64,000 bases of DNA from Azolla caroliniana (Eukaryota; Polypodiophyta): positions 18,972,001 to 19,036,000 of the forward strand of contig JBHGNT010000005.1 in NCBI GenBank assembly GCA_043228905.1, given 5' to 3'. How positions within the stretch are numbered: the stretch's first letter is position 1; each line of letters opens with the position of its first letter. The notes beneath the pieces were generated by a model. That model did not search any database and had not been told where the DNA came from. It saw nothing but the letters and a program-made list of their open reading frames with translations. A program made the translations under genes and the position numbers. This document shows, in pieces, positions 47,487 to 59,500 of the stretch.

Positions 47487-49464
47487 GTCGGGATTAGGAA
47501 GTGTCCTCTCGCAGACTGGAGATGATGGACAGCTACACCTTGTCGCCTTTCATTCACGAAAGTTTGAAGCTGTAGAGATCAACTACGAGATCCATGACAA
47601 AGAGCTTCTTGCAATTGTGGATTCATTTCAACAATGGCGACATTTTCTAGAAGGTTCTTCTCAGCAGATCATTGTCTACAATGATCATAAGAACCTGACT
47701 TATTTCCAAAATGCTCGAGTCTTGAATCGGCGACAAGCTTGGTGGGCGCAATTTTTGACTCACTTCGACTTTATCATCATATATCGCCCTGGGATGCAGC
47801 AAGGCAAAGCAGATGCTCTTTCTTGGCGCTCTTATATGGAACTTCGTCCAGGGGAACCTGCATTTGAGCATCAAAAACAAATCCTTTTGGGTCCTAATCG
47901 ATTACGATTAATGGTAGTTCATGCCATAACAACTCTTGAAAATTCCACTCTTCTTGACTCCATTCGAGATCATATGGCCACTGATGATTTCACCAAGCAT
48001 GTTTTGGATCATATCGTCCCGGATCGTGCTTCTTGCTCACGGTCGAAAAATCCTCGTAATGACTATCGTTAGTTCTATTGGCATGGTCGTTTTCTGTTTC
48101 GACAAAATCTATTGTATGTTCCTGATGGTCCCCCATGACTATCAGTTTTACAACATTGCCATAACTCACCAATGGCGGGTCATTTTGGAGTTCGCAAGAC
48201 TCTAGAATTAATTTCTCGACGTTATTGGTGGCCTCGCCTTTGTCATTTTGTTGAGGAGTATGTTCGGAGCTGTGATATATGTTGTCAATCAAAGAGTCCT
48301 CGTCACTGATCCTATGGCTTACTACAACCACTTCCCATTCCGAAAACTCCTTGGAAGTCTATATCCTTGGACTTCATTATTGATCTCCCAGTTTCAAAAG
48401 GTTTTGATGCAATTCTCACAATGGTTGATCGATTAACCAAAATGCACATTTCTTGCCATGTACAAAGTCGATTACTAGTCAAAAGGCGGTTGATCTCGTT
48501 ATGCGAGAGGTATTTAAGCATCATGGTCTACCGGAGGATATTATTAGTGATCATGGTCCACAATTCATCTCAAAGTTTTGGAAGCACATGTTCAAACTTC
48601 TCCACATTTCAGTTAAGCTTTCTTCGGGCTATCATCCCGAAACAAATGGCCAAACTGAGCGTACCAACCAGACGTTGGAACAATATCTTCGTTGTTTCAT
48701 CAACTATCAACAAGATGATTGGGTTGATTTTTTGCACTTGGCGGAATTCACTTACAACAACTCAACCCATTCTTCTACAAGATATTCCCCATTTTTCAAA
48801 AATACGGGTTGTCATCCTTGGTGGACGATGAATGCGCATCCAGATGTTCCTACCAACCCTACTGCCGAGGATCATCTTAGTCACCTCCAAGAAATTCATG
48901 CTACCATTCTCCACAATTTGCACAATGCTCAAGTTACACACAAGAGGCTTGCCAATCGTCATCGTCTAGACTCCTCAAAAAAGTTCCGCGTTGGGGATCA
49001 TGTATGGCTTCTCCAACACAACATCAAGACCACTCGACCTTGCAGTAAATTGGATTACCAACGTTTTGGCTCTTACATGATCACTGGTAAGATAAGTGAT
49101 GTTACATTTCGTCTTGACCTCCCTCCGCACATGCATCTTCATCCGGTGTTTCATGTATCCCTTTTGGAACCTTATACTACAAGTTCAATTCCGGGCCATC
49201 TTACAACACCCCCACCACCTGTCGAGTTCTTGGACGGACCCGAATTTGAAGTTGTTGTCATTCTCGATTCTAAAATCGTGCGCAACAAGTTGTATTACTT
49301 AGTCGATTGGCTAGTCTATACCCCCGATGATCGAACTTGGGAACCTGCAGCAAATCTGTCCAATGTTGCGGAACTCGTCACTGCATTTCATCGCCAATAT
49401 CCTTGTAAGCTAGGTCCTAATACAAACCCTACGACCCGTGAGACGTGTCGTCGAAAAAGGGGGA
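47487..49464 (+). pseudogene. chromovirus RNase H, integrase and chromodomain
   Basis: RNase H: VAFHSRKFEAVEINYEIHDK and YNDHKNLTYF. Stops near 48070 and 48136 and frameshifts near 48290-48450 follow. Zinc region: GHFGVRKTLELISRRYWWP and CDICCQ. The long frame 48453-49475 carries [20 protein letters not shown] and [20 protein letters not shown] (DDE core). It then has a FRVGDHVWLLQHNIK-type C-terminal domain, HPVFHVSLLEP, and a chromodomain YLVDWLVYTPDDRTWEPAAN near 49300. Chromodomains steer such elements to heterochromatin. Confidence 0.9.
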
Positions 49465-49467
49465 TAG

Positions 49468-49895
49468 TGTCATGATAACACTCACATCATGCATTGAAAG
49501 GATCATGACACTCACATCATGACTTGAAAGGATTTGAACCCACGACCTTGTTGTACACATGTCAAATCCTTAACCATTGTATTAATATTCTTATATGTAT
49601 AGTTTTTAGAATATGAAATCTAATATCTTAGGAATATTCTATATTACTCTACATTCTAGAATGACCTAGAATATTCTAGAGTGTTCTATACCACTAGAAC
49701 CTTCTAGAATACTTTAGAGATCTTCTAGATTACTCTACATTATAGGATAACCTAGAATATTCTAGAGTGTTCTCTATTACTTATAAATAGGGATCTACCA
49801 CTTATCCCAAACCTAAATTGGTTCAACGCCATTTTGTAGCCTACTCTTTGTAATCCATTTTACTCTTCAATATAATAATTCTCTTTCAATTATCT

Positions 49896-49934
<39 letters not shown>

Positions 49935-49938
49935 GACA
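49468..49938 (+). repeat. 3' LTR of chromovirus (471 bp) with heat-shock-element-like cluster
   Basis: TGTCATGATAAC to CTCTTGACA, same family as the solo LTR at 24048. It keeps AGAACCTTCTAGAAT (49696-49710), two AGAATATTCTAGAGTGTTCT blocks (about 49667 and 49754) and TATAAATA near 49782. On the minus strand it has GTGGGTTCAAATCC, like a tRNA T-arm. Confidence 0.92.
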
Positions 49939-49979
49939 GCCAATATCATTCGTGTTTTTTTTTATTCTTTCTTTCTTTG

Positions 49980-50740
49980 TTCTCGTCCCCTTGTACGTGC
50001 GGTCGTCTTGTGATGAGGGGTGCCCAAGCACCTCTCCTCCTCGTAAAGGCATACGAGCATTTGTGCGGGTGTTTGTGTCTTCCTTGTACGTTCGATCATC
50101 TTGTGACGAGGGAGTGTTTCGAGCGTGCCCATGTACCTCTCCTCCTCATAAAGGCGTACGAGCATTTGTGCATGTGTTTGTGTCTTCCTTGTACGTTCGG
50201 TCGTCTTGTGACGAGGGAGCGTTTCGGGCGTGCCCATGCACCTGTCCTCCTCATAAAGACGTACGAGCATTTGTGCGTGTGTTTTGTGTCTTCCTTGTAC
50301 GTTCACTTGTCTTGTGACGAGGGAGCGTTTCAGGCGTGCCCATGCACCTCTCCTCCTCATAAAGACGTACGAGCATTTGTGTGTGTGTTTGTGTCTTCCT
50401 TGTACGTTCGATCATCTTGTGACGAGGGAGTATTCGGGCTTGCCCATGCACGTCTCCTCCTCATAAAGGCGTACGAGCATTTGTGCGTGTGTTTTGTGTC
50501 TTCCTTGTACGTTTGACGTCTTGTGATGAGGGAGTGTTCGGGCGTGCCCATGCACCTCTCCTCCTCATAAAGACATACGAGCATTCGTGTTTATAGTCTC
50601 GTCCCTTTCCTTGTACGTTCAGCGTCTTGTGACGAGGGAGCGTTTGGGCGTGCCCATGCACGTCTCCTCATCATAAAGACGTACAAGCATTCGTGTTTGT
50701 GTTATCGTCTCCTTGTGCATTCATTTTGCGTGCTCATCTT
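49980..50740. repeat. 105-bp minisatellite, about seven copies
   Basis: A unit containing CTTGTACGTTCG, TTGTGACGAGGGAG, GTGCCCATGCACCT and TACGAGCATTTGTG repeats with starts about 104-106 bp apart. TACGAGC recurs near 50052, 50157, 50262, 50368, 50472, 50576 and, as TACAAGC, near 50682. As 105 is a multiple of three, long ORFs appear on both strands (up to 179 codons). I take them as by-products. Confidence 0.9.
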
Positions 50741-51020
50741 TGCTTGTACCAATTTGATCACTTGGCTCTGCGGTGATCTCGAAAACTCGACAAGTCGTGA
50801 TCAACGAAAGCCATTGGCCCCACAAAAGGGGCAACGAGCCCTTGCTCAGGAAGGGGTCGGGAAGTAGTATTGTCGTAAAGCAAACCTCGGGTCTTCTCTA
50901 CCCCTTCGTACTCCCTAGTCCAAGACCCCCGTGGTCCCACCCAAGTAACAGACACGCGCGAAACTTCGCGACAACGGATGAAGTTGTCAAGACATTCCAT
51001 GTTGGAGTGAAGGGGGAGTT

Positions 51021-51245
51021 TGTTGGGAAAACTGGTGCCTCCCGATGGGATTGGACGAGCCGGATCATATGGATCTAGAAGGTATCTAGAGTGGATCTGG
51101 TATGAACCAGAAGTAGGAACATATTAGTAAATATGTTCGGACATGACTGATGAGGTTATATCTGTAAATAGCCCTTAAGTTATATAAGTATAAATATAAC
51201 TAGGGCAATAATAGTTTTGGGTGTAAGAGGTAGTTATTTTTGTAG

Positions 51246-51285
<40 letters not shown>

Positions 51286-51543
51286 CATAAAGCTTTTCCG
51301 TTGTAACCGCCAGTTGGCGAAGACAAAGCTCGAGGTCATTGCCTCCGAGTCTCGCATTGTAGTACCTCTCCCCTATAGTGATCCTGTTCCGAGTCAGTGA
51401 ACTCCTGTGGTTTTGCCTCATGAGATTTTCCACGTAAATATCCGGTGTCATCTCGTTGTCTGTGTAAGTGCATTGTTCCTACTTTTCTATTAATCTTCCA
51501 TTAGTGTCTGAAACTCGGTTGTGGCCGAATGCGATTCTCTACA
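51021..51543 (+). repeat. copia LTR with its polypurine tract (3' LTR remnant)
   Basis: Starts TGTTGGGAAAAC after the purine tract GAGTGAAGGGGGAGTT (51005-51020), which matches that of the young copia. It ends GATTCTCTACA. It has a TATATAAGTATAAATAT region near 51190 and an AG run (about 51249-51282). Only a short scrap of internal sequence (50760-51004) remains, with no recognisable domain. Confidence 0.8.
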
Positions 51544-51599
51544 TTTTCAACCATTTTGTATGATGGAAAAACCATACAGAAAAATGTTGTAGGTATTCA

Positions 51600-52030
51600 T
51601 CACCTTCATTGCTCATTAGAAGAACCTACGTTTTGAATCGAGGGTCATGTATGGTTCTTGCAAAGTAATGTCAAAATCATTATGCTTGCTACAAGTCGGA
51701 CTACCTAAACCATGGCCTATATGTGATCTCTGGCAAGTTCGGGAAGTTATGTTTCTTGTCGGTGTCCCTCATATGTGTCTTCATGTAGTATTTCATGTAT
51801 CACTTTTATAACCTTATGCATTGAGCTCTATTCTAGGTTGCGTTAAACTTGATGATGCACCAAAATAGTGGGTAGATGCCATTTTGGACACTAAGTTAGG
51901 TGAATAACAAAATTATATTAGTTAGGTCATATATTCAATGATTAAACTTGGAAGCTTATTAAAAATATTGTCAATGTCGTAGAAATTGTAGCTGAACTTC
52001 ATCAATAATATCCTACTAAAAGCTAACTCC
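51600..52030 (+). pseudogene. Degenerate chromovirus integrase tail
   Basis: DNA and broken peptide similarity to 48995-49400: GGTCATGTATGGTTCTTGCA parallels the HVWLL region, then VISGKFGK, HVVFHVSL-like and AELHQQYPTK-like pieces among many stops. An old relative of the gypsy at 47487. Confidence 0.55.
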
Positions 52031-53193
52031 TAGTTCAAGTGTTGCAACTTGTGGAACTCATTGACATTGTCACGAAGCAAATGTAACAAAATGTGAACTA
52101 GGACATGAAAAGGAGAAACACGATACATGACATGATAAAAGTAAGGATTGCATTTTCATGTCCATTAAATTTTATCATTATAGATGGGCTCTACATTATG
52201 TTCATTGGCTAAGACCATTTACATTTCTTTCCTTTCTGACTTTTGATGTTGTGATACTTATTACTAACCCCTTTTGTCCTAGACAAAACAGACTTGCAAT
52301 GTCAATTTTCCACATGTGAAGGGACAATATTTCTTTACAAAAGATGATTCTAAAAAGGATGAAAAAGAATGATTTATACAAAATATATCAAAGCAAGAAG
52401 TTCTACTCCTAGAAGGATATTGGGAAATACAAGGCAATGCGTTAGGTAGTAGGTGTTCGCTCCGGAGCCTTGTAAAAATATAGAAATTAAGTCCTTCTCC
52501 ACTCAAAATATCTCTCTGGGGTTTGCCAACCCTATCATCAATGCATGTCGTTCACTTTGTTATATGATCTCATCATTCATGCTAAAGTAAAAATAAATGT
52601 GGTGACATGGATTTACATAGAGCAAGTAAGACGTTCTTACCTTGCATTAAATAGATGAAAACTCATACCTTTGTGAACCTTCCTCTTAGAAGAAAAGCAA
52701 GAATAATAAGCTATAGCTCATGCTGTCTTGCAATTGAAGTAATACTACATTTGTTTCTCTCTCAAATACTCTTTAACATTGACAATAAAGGAAAAGCGCA
52801 AGAGTTATGTGTGTATGTGTGTATGTGTGTGTGTTGAGTCCACCCATCCTACTCTCATTTTTCGAAGTGTGATTCTTAGTGAACACATCATGTGATTATA
52901 AAGAGAGTTTCCCTTTTCAACTAATAACTTCTTTGTTTAAATATTGGATGTGAGACATAACCATCCAAGCAATGTATAGGGATCAAACAAGTCATGGCCC
53001 TTGTTCAAGATAGTAACCTAAGAATGTGCAAATACGTGTATCCCTATGTTGTTGATTTAGTTATCTAGAGTTCCATGAACCAGTTCAACAAATGGTAGAT
53101 GGAAATCATTGATGCATTAATACATCACAATGAAATACGTGTGGTACAAGTAAGTTTCTATCGAACTAACTTCAGCAATAGTTTCTACCATCA
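52031..53193. other. Spacer, nothing recognised
   Basis: AT-rich, with a GTAT/GT microsatellite near 52809-52834. No family resemblance in its short ORFs. Confidence 0.5.
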
Positions 53194-53467
53194 TATGAGA
53201 TGGGAAGGCGGAGGGAGATGACAAAGAACAAGAGAGCACAACCACAAGTTCGAACACATGATGTAAGTTCCAATAAGAGAAATAAGGTACACTAGAAATT
53301 ATTAAGGAAAGGGAGTAAAAGATTTGTACATATGAGATGGGAAGGCGGAGGGAGATGACAAAGAACAAGAGAGCACAACCATAAGTTCGAACACATGATG
53401 TAAGTTCCAATAAGAGAAATAAGGTACACTAGAAATTATTACGGAAAGGGAGTAAAAGATTTGTACA
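53194..53467. repeat. 137-bp tandem duplication, two copies
   Basis: TATGAGATGGGAAGGCGGAG starts at 53194 and again at 53331. The copies differ at about two sites (ACCACAAG/ACCATAAG, TTAAGG/TTACGG), so the duplication is recent. Confidence 0.9.
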
Positions 53468-53963
53468 TAAAATAGCTTCATAATTTTTGTCTAGTTTTTT
53501 CAAGCTTTTTAAATTAGGCTCTTCAAAAGAAAAAAACAATATTAAAAGAGATATAGATACATATAGGTTCTTCTTGCTAAAAACTCTTTTGCATCTTTCT
53601 TTCTTTTTGTTCTAGTTTTTCTTTTAAGTCTTTACATATCATTCACTTTTTTCCTTCAACACTTAATATTGAATAAAGGTTGAAAACCAAAGTCAAGGCA
53701 TACAACAAAATGCAAGAAAAAGGAGGATTACAGGATAAGAGGACCAAAATAAGTGGGGTCTATGAAGGAATAGATAGGCAGACACACACAAAAAGAAGTA
53801 GGCAATTAGGTTTTAGGGTTTGGTGAATGAAAAGGTCTGATGTAAATAACGGTTTGGCATTTAAAGATCTACGGTTTTACGTAGGAATGTAAGGAAGGAG
53901 TAGGATTTTTTTCATGTTTAGAGTCTAGATAAGAGGTTTAGGCCGTTCATGCCGAGCCAATCA

Positions 53964-56900
53964 TCACGGTTTGACGGAGCCATCCCCTTGGGTAAGCATT
54001 ATGTATTTGTCCCTCCTAGTGAATGTGGTACATTCGAACCCGAGTGTGGCTGCCAATAGCTTCTGGATATAGTTGGCGACTTCGAAGGCCGACTTCCCAC
54101 CACTATACGTGAAATCCGATGGCAATTGATCTAAAAACGTAACCTCGTACGCGGGGAAAGGGTTCATCAAGAAGAAGAACACGTCGAACGCTTTGTACCC
54201 CCTCACCGTGTTTCCATAGAACATTCCGACTCTTGGTAAGGCCGCGACCGGCACGATCCGGTCGGTCAATTCCGCAAACAATGCACTAAACCTCAATAAC
54301 ACAGGCTCCCGACAAGTCGTGCCTTCGGGGCATATCACGAGGTTCCCCTTCCGTAAGAGCTTCTTTATGTTCAACGCATCCTTCTCTCTATTCCTCGTGA
54401 GCCTCACAGTCGGGATGGGCGATATGATTTCGGTTAGCCGGCTCAACGAATATGTGACCGCGGTCACTTGTTTCCCCAAGGCGACCGATAGAAAAACGGG
54501 GTCTAGACATGTCCGATGGCAACACACAAAGAGGACACCATTACTTTCATTTTCTTCGTCTTCTTCTTCTTTGGATTTGGGTTTCCCATGTCCGTTTACG
54601 CGGCGTTGTCCACCTCCGGTGGGGACACTTCCACGCACCGTGAGGCTTACCCCAAGGAGTTTGTACATGAGTGGGACGAAGCGCAAGGGCGTGTTCACGC
54701 ATATGAGGACACGGATGACAGCCAACACGAGGCCAATGGGGAACCATAGGAGAGTGAGGAGGGCCACGAGGGGCGTAGGGCGCCGGACCAAGCGCCCATC
54801 ATGGAACACTACCGGCTTGAAAAGCTTGTGCATAGGAACCGCCTCTATCGGCTTCTTGCTCGGCTCCACCATATAAGCTTCCTGTTTTCGTAGTACATAC
54901 ATACCAAGCTTAACACCATTAAACTTATGTGGTAAAGCAAGCACAATGTGCAAAGAAAAAATTAGCATTGACTGCCCCTCATAAAAGCATATAGCAAAAA
55001 GACCCTTCACACAATTCCTCACAAATTGTAGTTGTTTGTACATACATTCATGGCCCATGTAAAAAATTCTGAAAATTCTGAAAATTCATAACATATACAC
55101 AAGCACACTAAGAAGTCACACTAAACCCTAAATCAAGCATGCAATGATAAGTCATTGAGGACATATATATACAAGCAATGATCAAAATGACTAGCCATAT
55201 ATATATATATGTATGTATGTGTTTATTATACATGCATATATGATGAATCTAACAAGAGCCCGGAGGCCCATACCAAAATTCAGGTACATTTATGGTACAA
55301 AAAGAGAAAGGACAGTCCATTAAAGGACTGACAAAGCTGTCATTTTTTTTATATAGCCAACCTTATGTTCAAGATTGATAGAGCATTTAATACTCTCTCT
55401 CTCTCTCTCTCTAAATGTCACATCAAAAATTGTCAGTTAATGTATTAATCCATTATATTCACAAGCACAAGGAGGGGGGGGAGAAAAGCTCAGTGTGAAG
55501 GAAATTAATTTGTTAGAAACCAATAATGTACATATATGGAAAGAAGAAAACAGAGGAAAGCCAAAGAGAAAAAAAAAGCAGCACCATTTTTTGTTATCAA
55601 TCACATACTTACTGTCTTAATCATCCCATTGCAAAAGGGTTTTAAGGTTTTCGAACAAAAAGGGGGAAAAGAAAAACAAAAATTCCCATGGAATTTCTTT
55701 TAATGCATTCCTGTCTTAATTATTAATCAGCATTTTCGGCACAAAAATCATTCACTCGGTTCATTGTCTCTCTGACACATACACACACCGCATTCATTCA
55801 CTCATTAAATGACGGGATTAATAGAAACATCATGCTTAATCGGCACACTAACCATGCATTAATGATCTTGAAAGAATGGTTAACGGAGGAAAGGCTCAAA
55901 TTTTTACTTACATACTGATCGACCTCACTCACATTCATTCATTCAACGACCTTGTGATTATTAAATAATGGATTAGGTTAATTAACGGACAATGCATGCT
56001 TGATTCTGTTGTAGCACATTCCTTTTCCTTAAACTAATTAAACACGCTCAGTAAGATATTTCCCAAAGATATCTAAGCAGATCATGCGTTCATTCATCAT
56101 CACCCGGAATGCAATGCAATGCAGTCTTCTAGAATGAACTGAATTGGATGGACTACCTACCTAGCAAAGATTGAGTAATGTAAAGATATCTAAAGCAAGC
56201 AGCCTATGCCTATGCCTTGATACATCATCACTCGGAATGCAAAGCAAATGCAGTCATCGAGTAGGAATGAATGAATTGAATGGATTAGTGAACCTGTCCG
56301 GCATGGCATGGCGAAGTGCAGGAACTAACGATTGATTCGACAGACAGGCAGACAGACCTAATTTCCTGTGGCTTTACATTGATTCATCATAACGCGGAAT
56401 GCAATGCAAAAATGCAGTTTTCTATAAGGAAGGAAGGAAGGAATTGAATGGATGAAATGAAACCGTCCCCCTCAGGGAGAAGGTGTAGGATTTAGGGTTT
56501 AGGATGGAGTAGGGAGACGTCCATACCTTGCAGAGATTGAGGAATGGTAGGTCAGAGGGCCGATCGCCAAGGCCGATGTCAGGCTGGGTGTCGCAGCCAG
56601 CTTTAATGGCGTTCCTCTTGTGCTCCCCGACGAGGACGCCGGGGGACTGCAGGAATCCAGTGGCGCGGCCGCCATTCGTGACCTGGATCTCGGTGCCGAG
56701 GACCTTATCAGCGCCGAGATGGTTCTTGCAGAAGAACTCGACCATGACGCGGGGGTTAGCAGTGACGACGCAGCGATGGTAGCAGGAGGAGAAGACGCGC
56801 CAGGACTCAGGGTGGATGTCTTCTGCGTAGAACTTGGGGAGGACGGCGCGGGCCACGGCTTCGATGTCTTTGAGCTTGAGGCCGGCGATGGCGACGAAGA

Positions 56901-57216
56901 TGAGGAGCCTGATTCCTGCGTCCTCGCTCACCAGGTGATACAGGAGCCAGACGATCGGAGAGACGGCCATGAGCAGGGCGGCTCGGATCACGCTCCCGCC
57001 TTCCAGCGCCATGAGCATGAAGTATGGGAAGGAGCTCCTCCCCCTCGTCAGTGTCCCGTCCAGATCCGCCACGATCTTCTGCTTCTCCCTCCCCCTCGAC
57101 GAGCATTTCTCCACGCCTGCGTAGCTCCTCACCTGCTCCTCCTCCTCCTCCTTCGCCCCCGCCATAGCCACACCTGCATTCTTCATCACTGATTCTGAGC
57201 CTTTGCTGATTACCAT
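53964..57216 (-). CDS. Glycerol-3-phosphate acyltransferase, land-plant sn-2 type
   Basis: Transfers an acyl group from acyl-CoA to glycerol-3-phosphate at the ER, for cutin, suberin or related lipids (GPAT1-8/RAM2 family). Exons 57216-56527 and 54881-53964: 230 + 305 codons, 535 aa, in phase, intron 1645 bp. The N-terminal HAD-like phosphatase domain has DLDGTL (51-56) and GLGDRPSD (215-222). In GPAT4/6-type enzymes this domain dephosphorylates lysophosphatidate to 2-monoacylglycerol; since both motifs are present I infer it may act here. Acyltransferase box HRTCLDP (352-358, the HX4D motif) and PEGTTCREP (415-423). Hydrophobic segments about 63-95 and 267-292. An acidic KEEEDEENE insert (334-342) precedes the acyltransferase domain. 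The exact GPAT subclade is not settled. First ATG taken; ATGs at codons 11 and 18 are alternatives. Confidence 0.92.
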
Positions 57217-57521
57217 TTCAGTCCTCTCTTTGATCGATCGATCTGATCTCTGATCTCTGATCTCTTATCTCTGCTGTGGTATATCTGATTCGGCCAGAAT
57301 TGACTACTGATCTCTTTTCTCTGATCTTTTTCTTCCTTGATTACTGCTGAAGAGTTCAAATTTGCATATATGGCTTTAGTGTAGTATGGTCCTTCCCTCT
57401 GCCAAGCTTTAGCTTTTGAAAATCTTTCTAGAGGTTTTGTTTCATGGAACGCAGTGACAAGCTCTGAAAACAAAAACGAAACCAAAACCAAAACAAAAAA
57501 GGACTCACAGATTCTGAAACT

Positions 57522-57540
57522 GTCTAGGGTTTCTTTATAG
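57522..57540 (-). promoter_or_regulatory. Possible TATA box and telobox of the GPAT gene
   Basis: The minus strand reads CTATAAAGAAACCCTAGAC about 315 nt upstream of the ATG: a TATA-like box overlapping an AAACCCTA telobox, a pairing common in plant promoters. The long leader implied makes this tentative. Confidence 0.35.
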
Positions 57541-57848
57541 CCTTCATTGATTCGATTTGGGAGTGTTTTGGGTGGAGAGTTTCTGAAGCGTCTCGTAAGA
57601 ATTTTGGCTGGCGATGGATTTACGCAATAATCACTGAGAGTTCTGAAGGTTTTAAATTGATTGTTTTTTGAAAAAACTGAATGATTTTGCAGATGGATTT
57701 ATGCAGGAAGGAAGGATTTTAAAGGTGGGTGTGTATGCGAAGAAAATGCAAAGAAATTATTACAGGATCGAAATCAATGATTGTTTTTTGAAGGAGGCAA
57801 AAAGCTAAAGATCTTGAAGCAAGAAAACTGCAGGAATTTTTGGGATAC

Positions 57849-58025
57849 AGAAGCAAAAAAAAAAAAAAAAAAAGGATAGATGAAGGTATGGATGGGGAAG
57901 GAAATGAGGGTTTATTTCTGAAGGTATGGATGGGGGGGAATCTGCAAAATGCTAGGAGGGAAGGTGCTTCCGTCTCTTATAATCGGTCTCATAGCTCATA
58001 TTTGACATCCGAAGACGATAATATA

Positions 58026-58058
<33 letters not shown>

Positions 58059-58696
58059 CCTTATCTATCTATCTGTCGTTAAGTTCAGTAAGGGTATATA
58101 TATATAATGTATATATAATGTATATGTAGGAAGGAGATAGGTTGAGTTTGAATGGGCTAGTTAGTTAGTTAGTTAGTTAGTTAGTCTTGAGCTAGCTACC
58201 TCTGTAAGTGTATTATGCAAAAGGAAGAAGATTGGAAGGCCTGCCTGCTTACCTGATGAAGTTACTTACTAAAGGGAGGTGGTAAGTTGGTTGGTTAGTG
58301 AGGGAGCAGGGGGGCAACCCAATTAAACACCACCAAAAGAGACAGAAAGAGAGAGACAGAGAGAGAGAGTCTTAAGAGAAGGAAGATGGTGAAGGGGGTT
58401 GGATGGAAGGGTAGAAGAAGAAGGGTAAGTAAGTTAAGGGGGGGTTGGGGTTGGTTATGATTGGTATTATTAATATACATAGGTACATACATACATACAT
58501 ATATAGAAAGAAAAAATGAAAAAAATGAAAAGCAAAGGAGCTGCTACTGCTGCCAGATTGGTAAGAAGAAAGTGGACCAAAATTTGAGAGAGAGAGAGTT
58601 AAATTTCATTAGGTAGAGAGAGAGAGAGAGAGAGAGATCCTTCTGGGTAAGCATTTGAAATTAGAAAAGAGTAGTAGTAGTAGTACAATACAATGT

Positions 58697-58731
<35 letters not shown>

Positions 58732-59217
58732 ACTCATCATCACATGGAAGTATGAAAGGAACTTTATGAAGGTTAAGGAAGGAAGGAAGGGCAGAGAAGA
58801 GGAGTAGGAGAGGGAGGGAAGGGGGGGGGGGGGGGGGGGGGTGAAAAATAATAGAGAAAAAGACCAGAAAAGATGGGGTGGGTTTTATTGAAGAGATGGA
58901 TGGATGGATAGGTGAGACTTATAGATACATATATATATATATATATATATAGGTGAATGGATGGATATGGGTGAATAGAATTGGGAGATAGTTAGATGTT
59001 AGATACATAGCTAGATAGATAGATACATAGATGCAGCATCCATATGTATATGTATTGATGATATAGGAAAGAGAGAGAGGGAGGGAGAGAGAGAGAGAGA
59101 GAGCATTGTAATTGTACACACACCCCTTTTCTATCTCTTTCTCTACTCTCTCTCTCTCTCTCTCTCTCCTCCTTAGATGATCAATTAACTCCTTGGCGGT
59201 CCCTTTAAAGAACAATA

Positions 59218-59265
<48 letters not shown>

Positions 59266-59500
59266 AAACATGTCAAATGAGGGAGAGCCTTCTCTTTTAT
59301 GCAACCCAACAGTCCAAAGAAAAACAAAAGACAAAAAGAAGAGGGGGGGGGGATCACAAGATCACTTAAACACGAGCGAGACGGACACGGCACATTACAA
59401 GACATTCATTCCAAGAGAATGCATCTTTGATTGTCACATTCATGGAGATAAGAGAGACACCGAGAGAGAGAGAGAGAGATGGAGGGGGGACTCATGTCTC
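57849..59500. repeat. Microsatellite-dense upstream region
   Basis: A run at about 57855-57873; (ATCT)n about 58026-58075; TTAG repeats near 58157-58185; several AG and CT runs (58605-58640, 58697-58732, 59065-59105, 59145-59170, 59220-59262); a G run at 58821-58841; AT repeats near 58929-58951. No gene seen. Confidence 0.85.

Larger units (their letters stand above)
47487..49938 (+). mobile_element. 5'-truncated Ty3/gypsy chromovirus with 3' LTR
   Basis: Starts inside RNase H, without gag, protease or most of RT, and ends with an LTR at 49468-49938. A polypurine tract (AAAAAGGGGGATAG) lies just before the LTR. It abuts the plus-strand copia with no recognisable end, so the junction is a rearrangement or deletion and not an insertion edge. 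Confidence 0.9.

Noticed and set aside
49952-50661. ORFs of up to 179 codons in the 105-bp array
   Set aside because: Explained by a repeat period divisible by three; open on both strands.
54319-54876. 185-codon plus-strand ORF opposite GPAT exon 2, and 190-codon ORF opposite exon 1 (56620-57192)
   Set aside because: GPAT motifs are unambiguous on the minus strand; the opposite frames show no conserved pattern.
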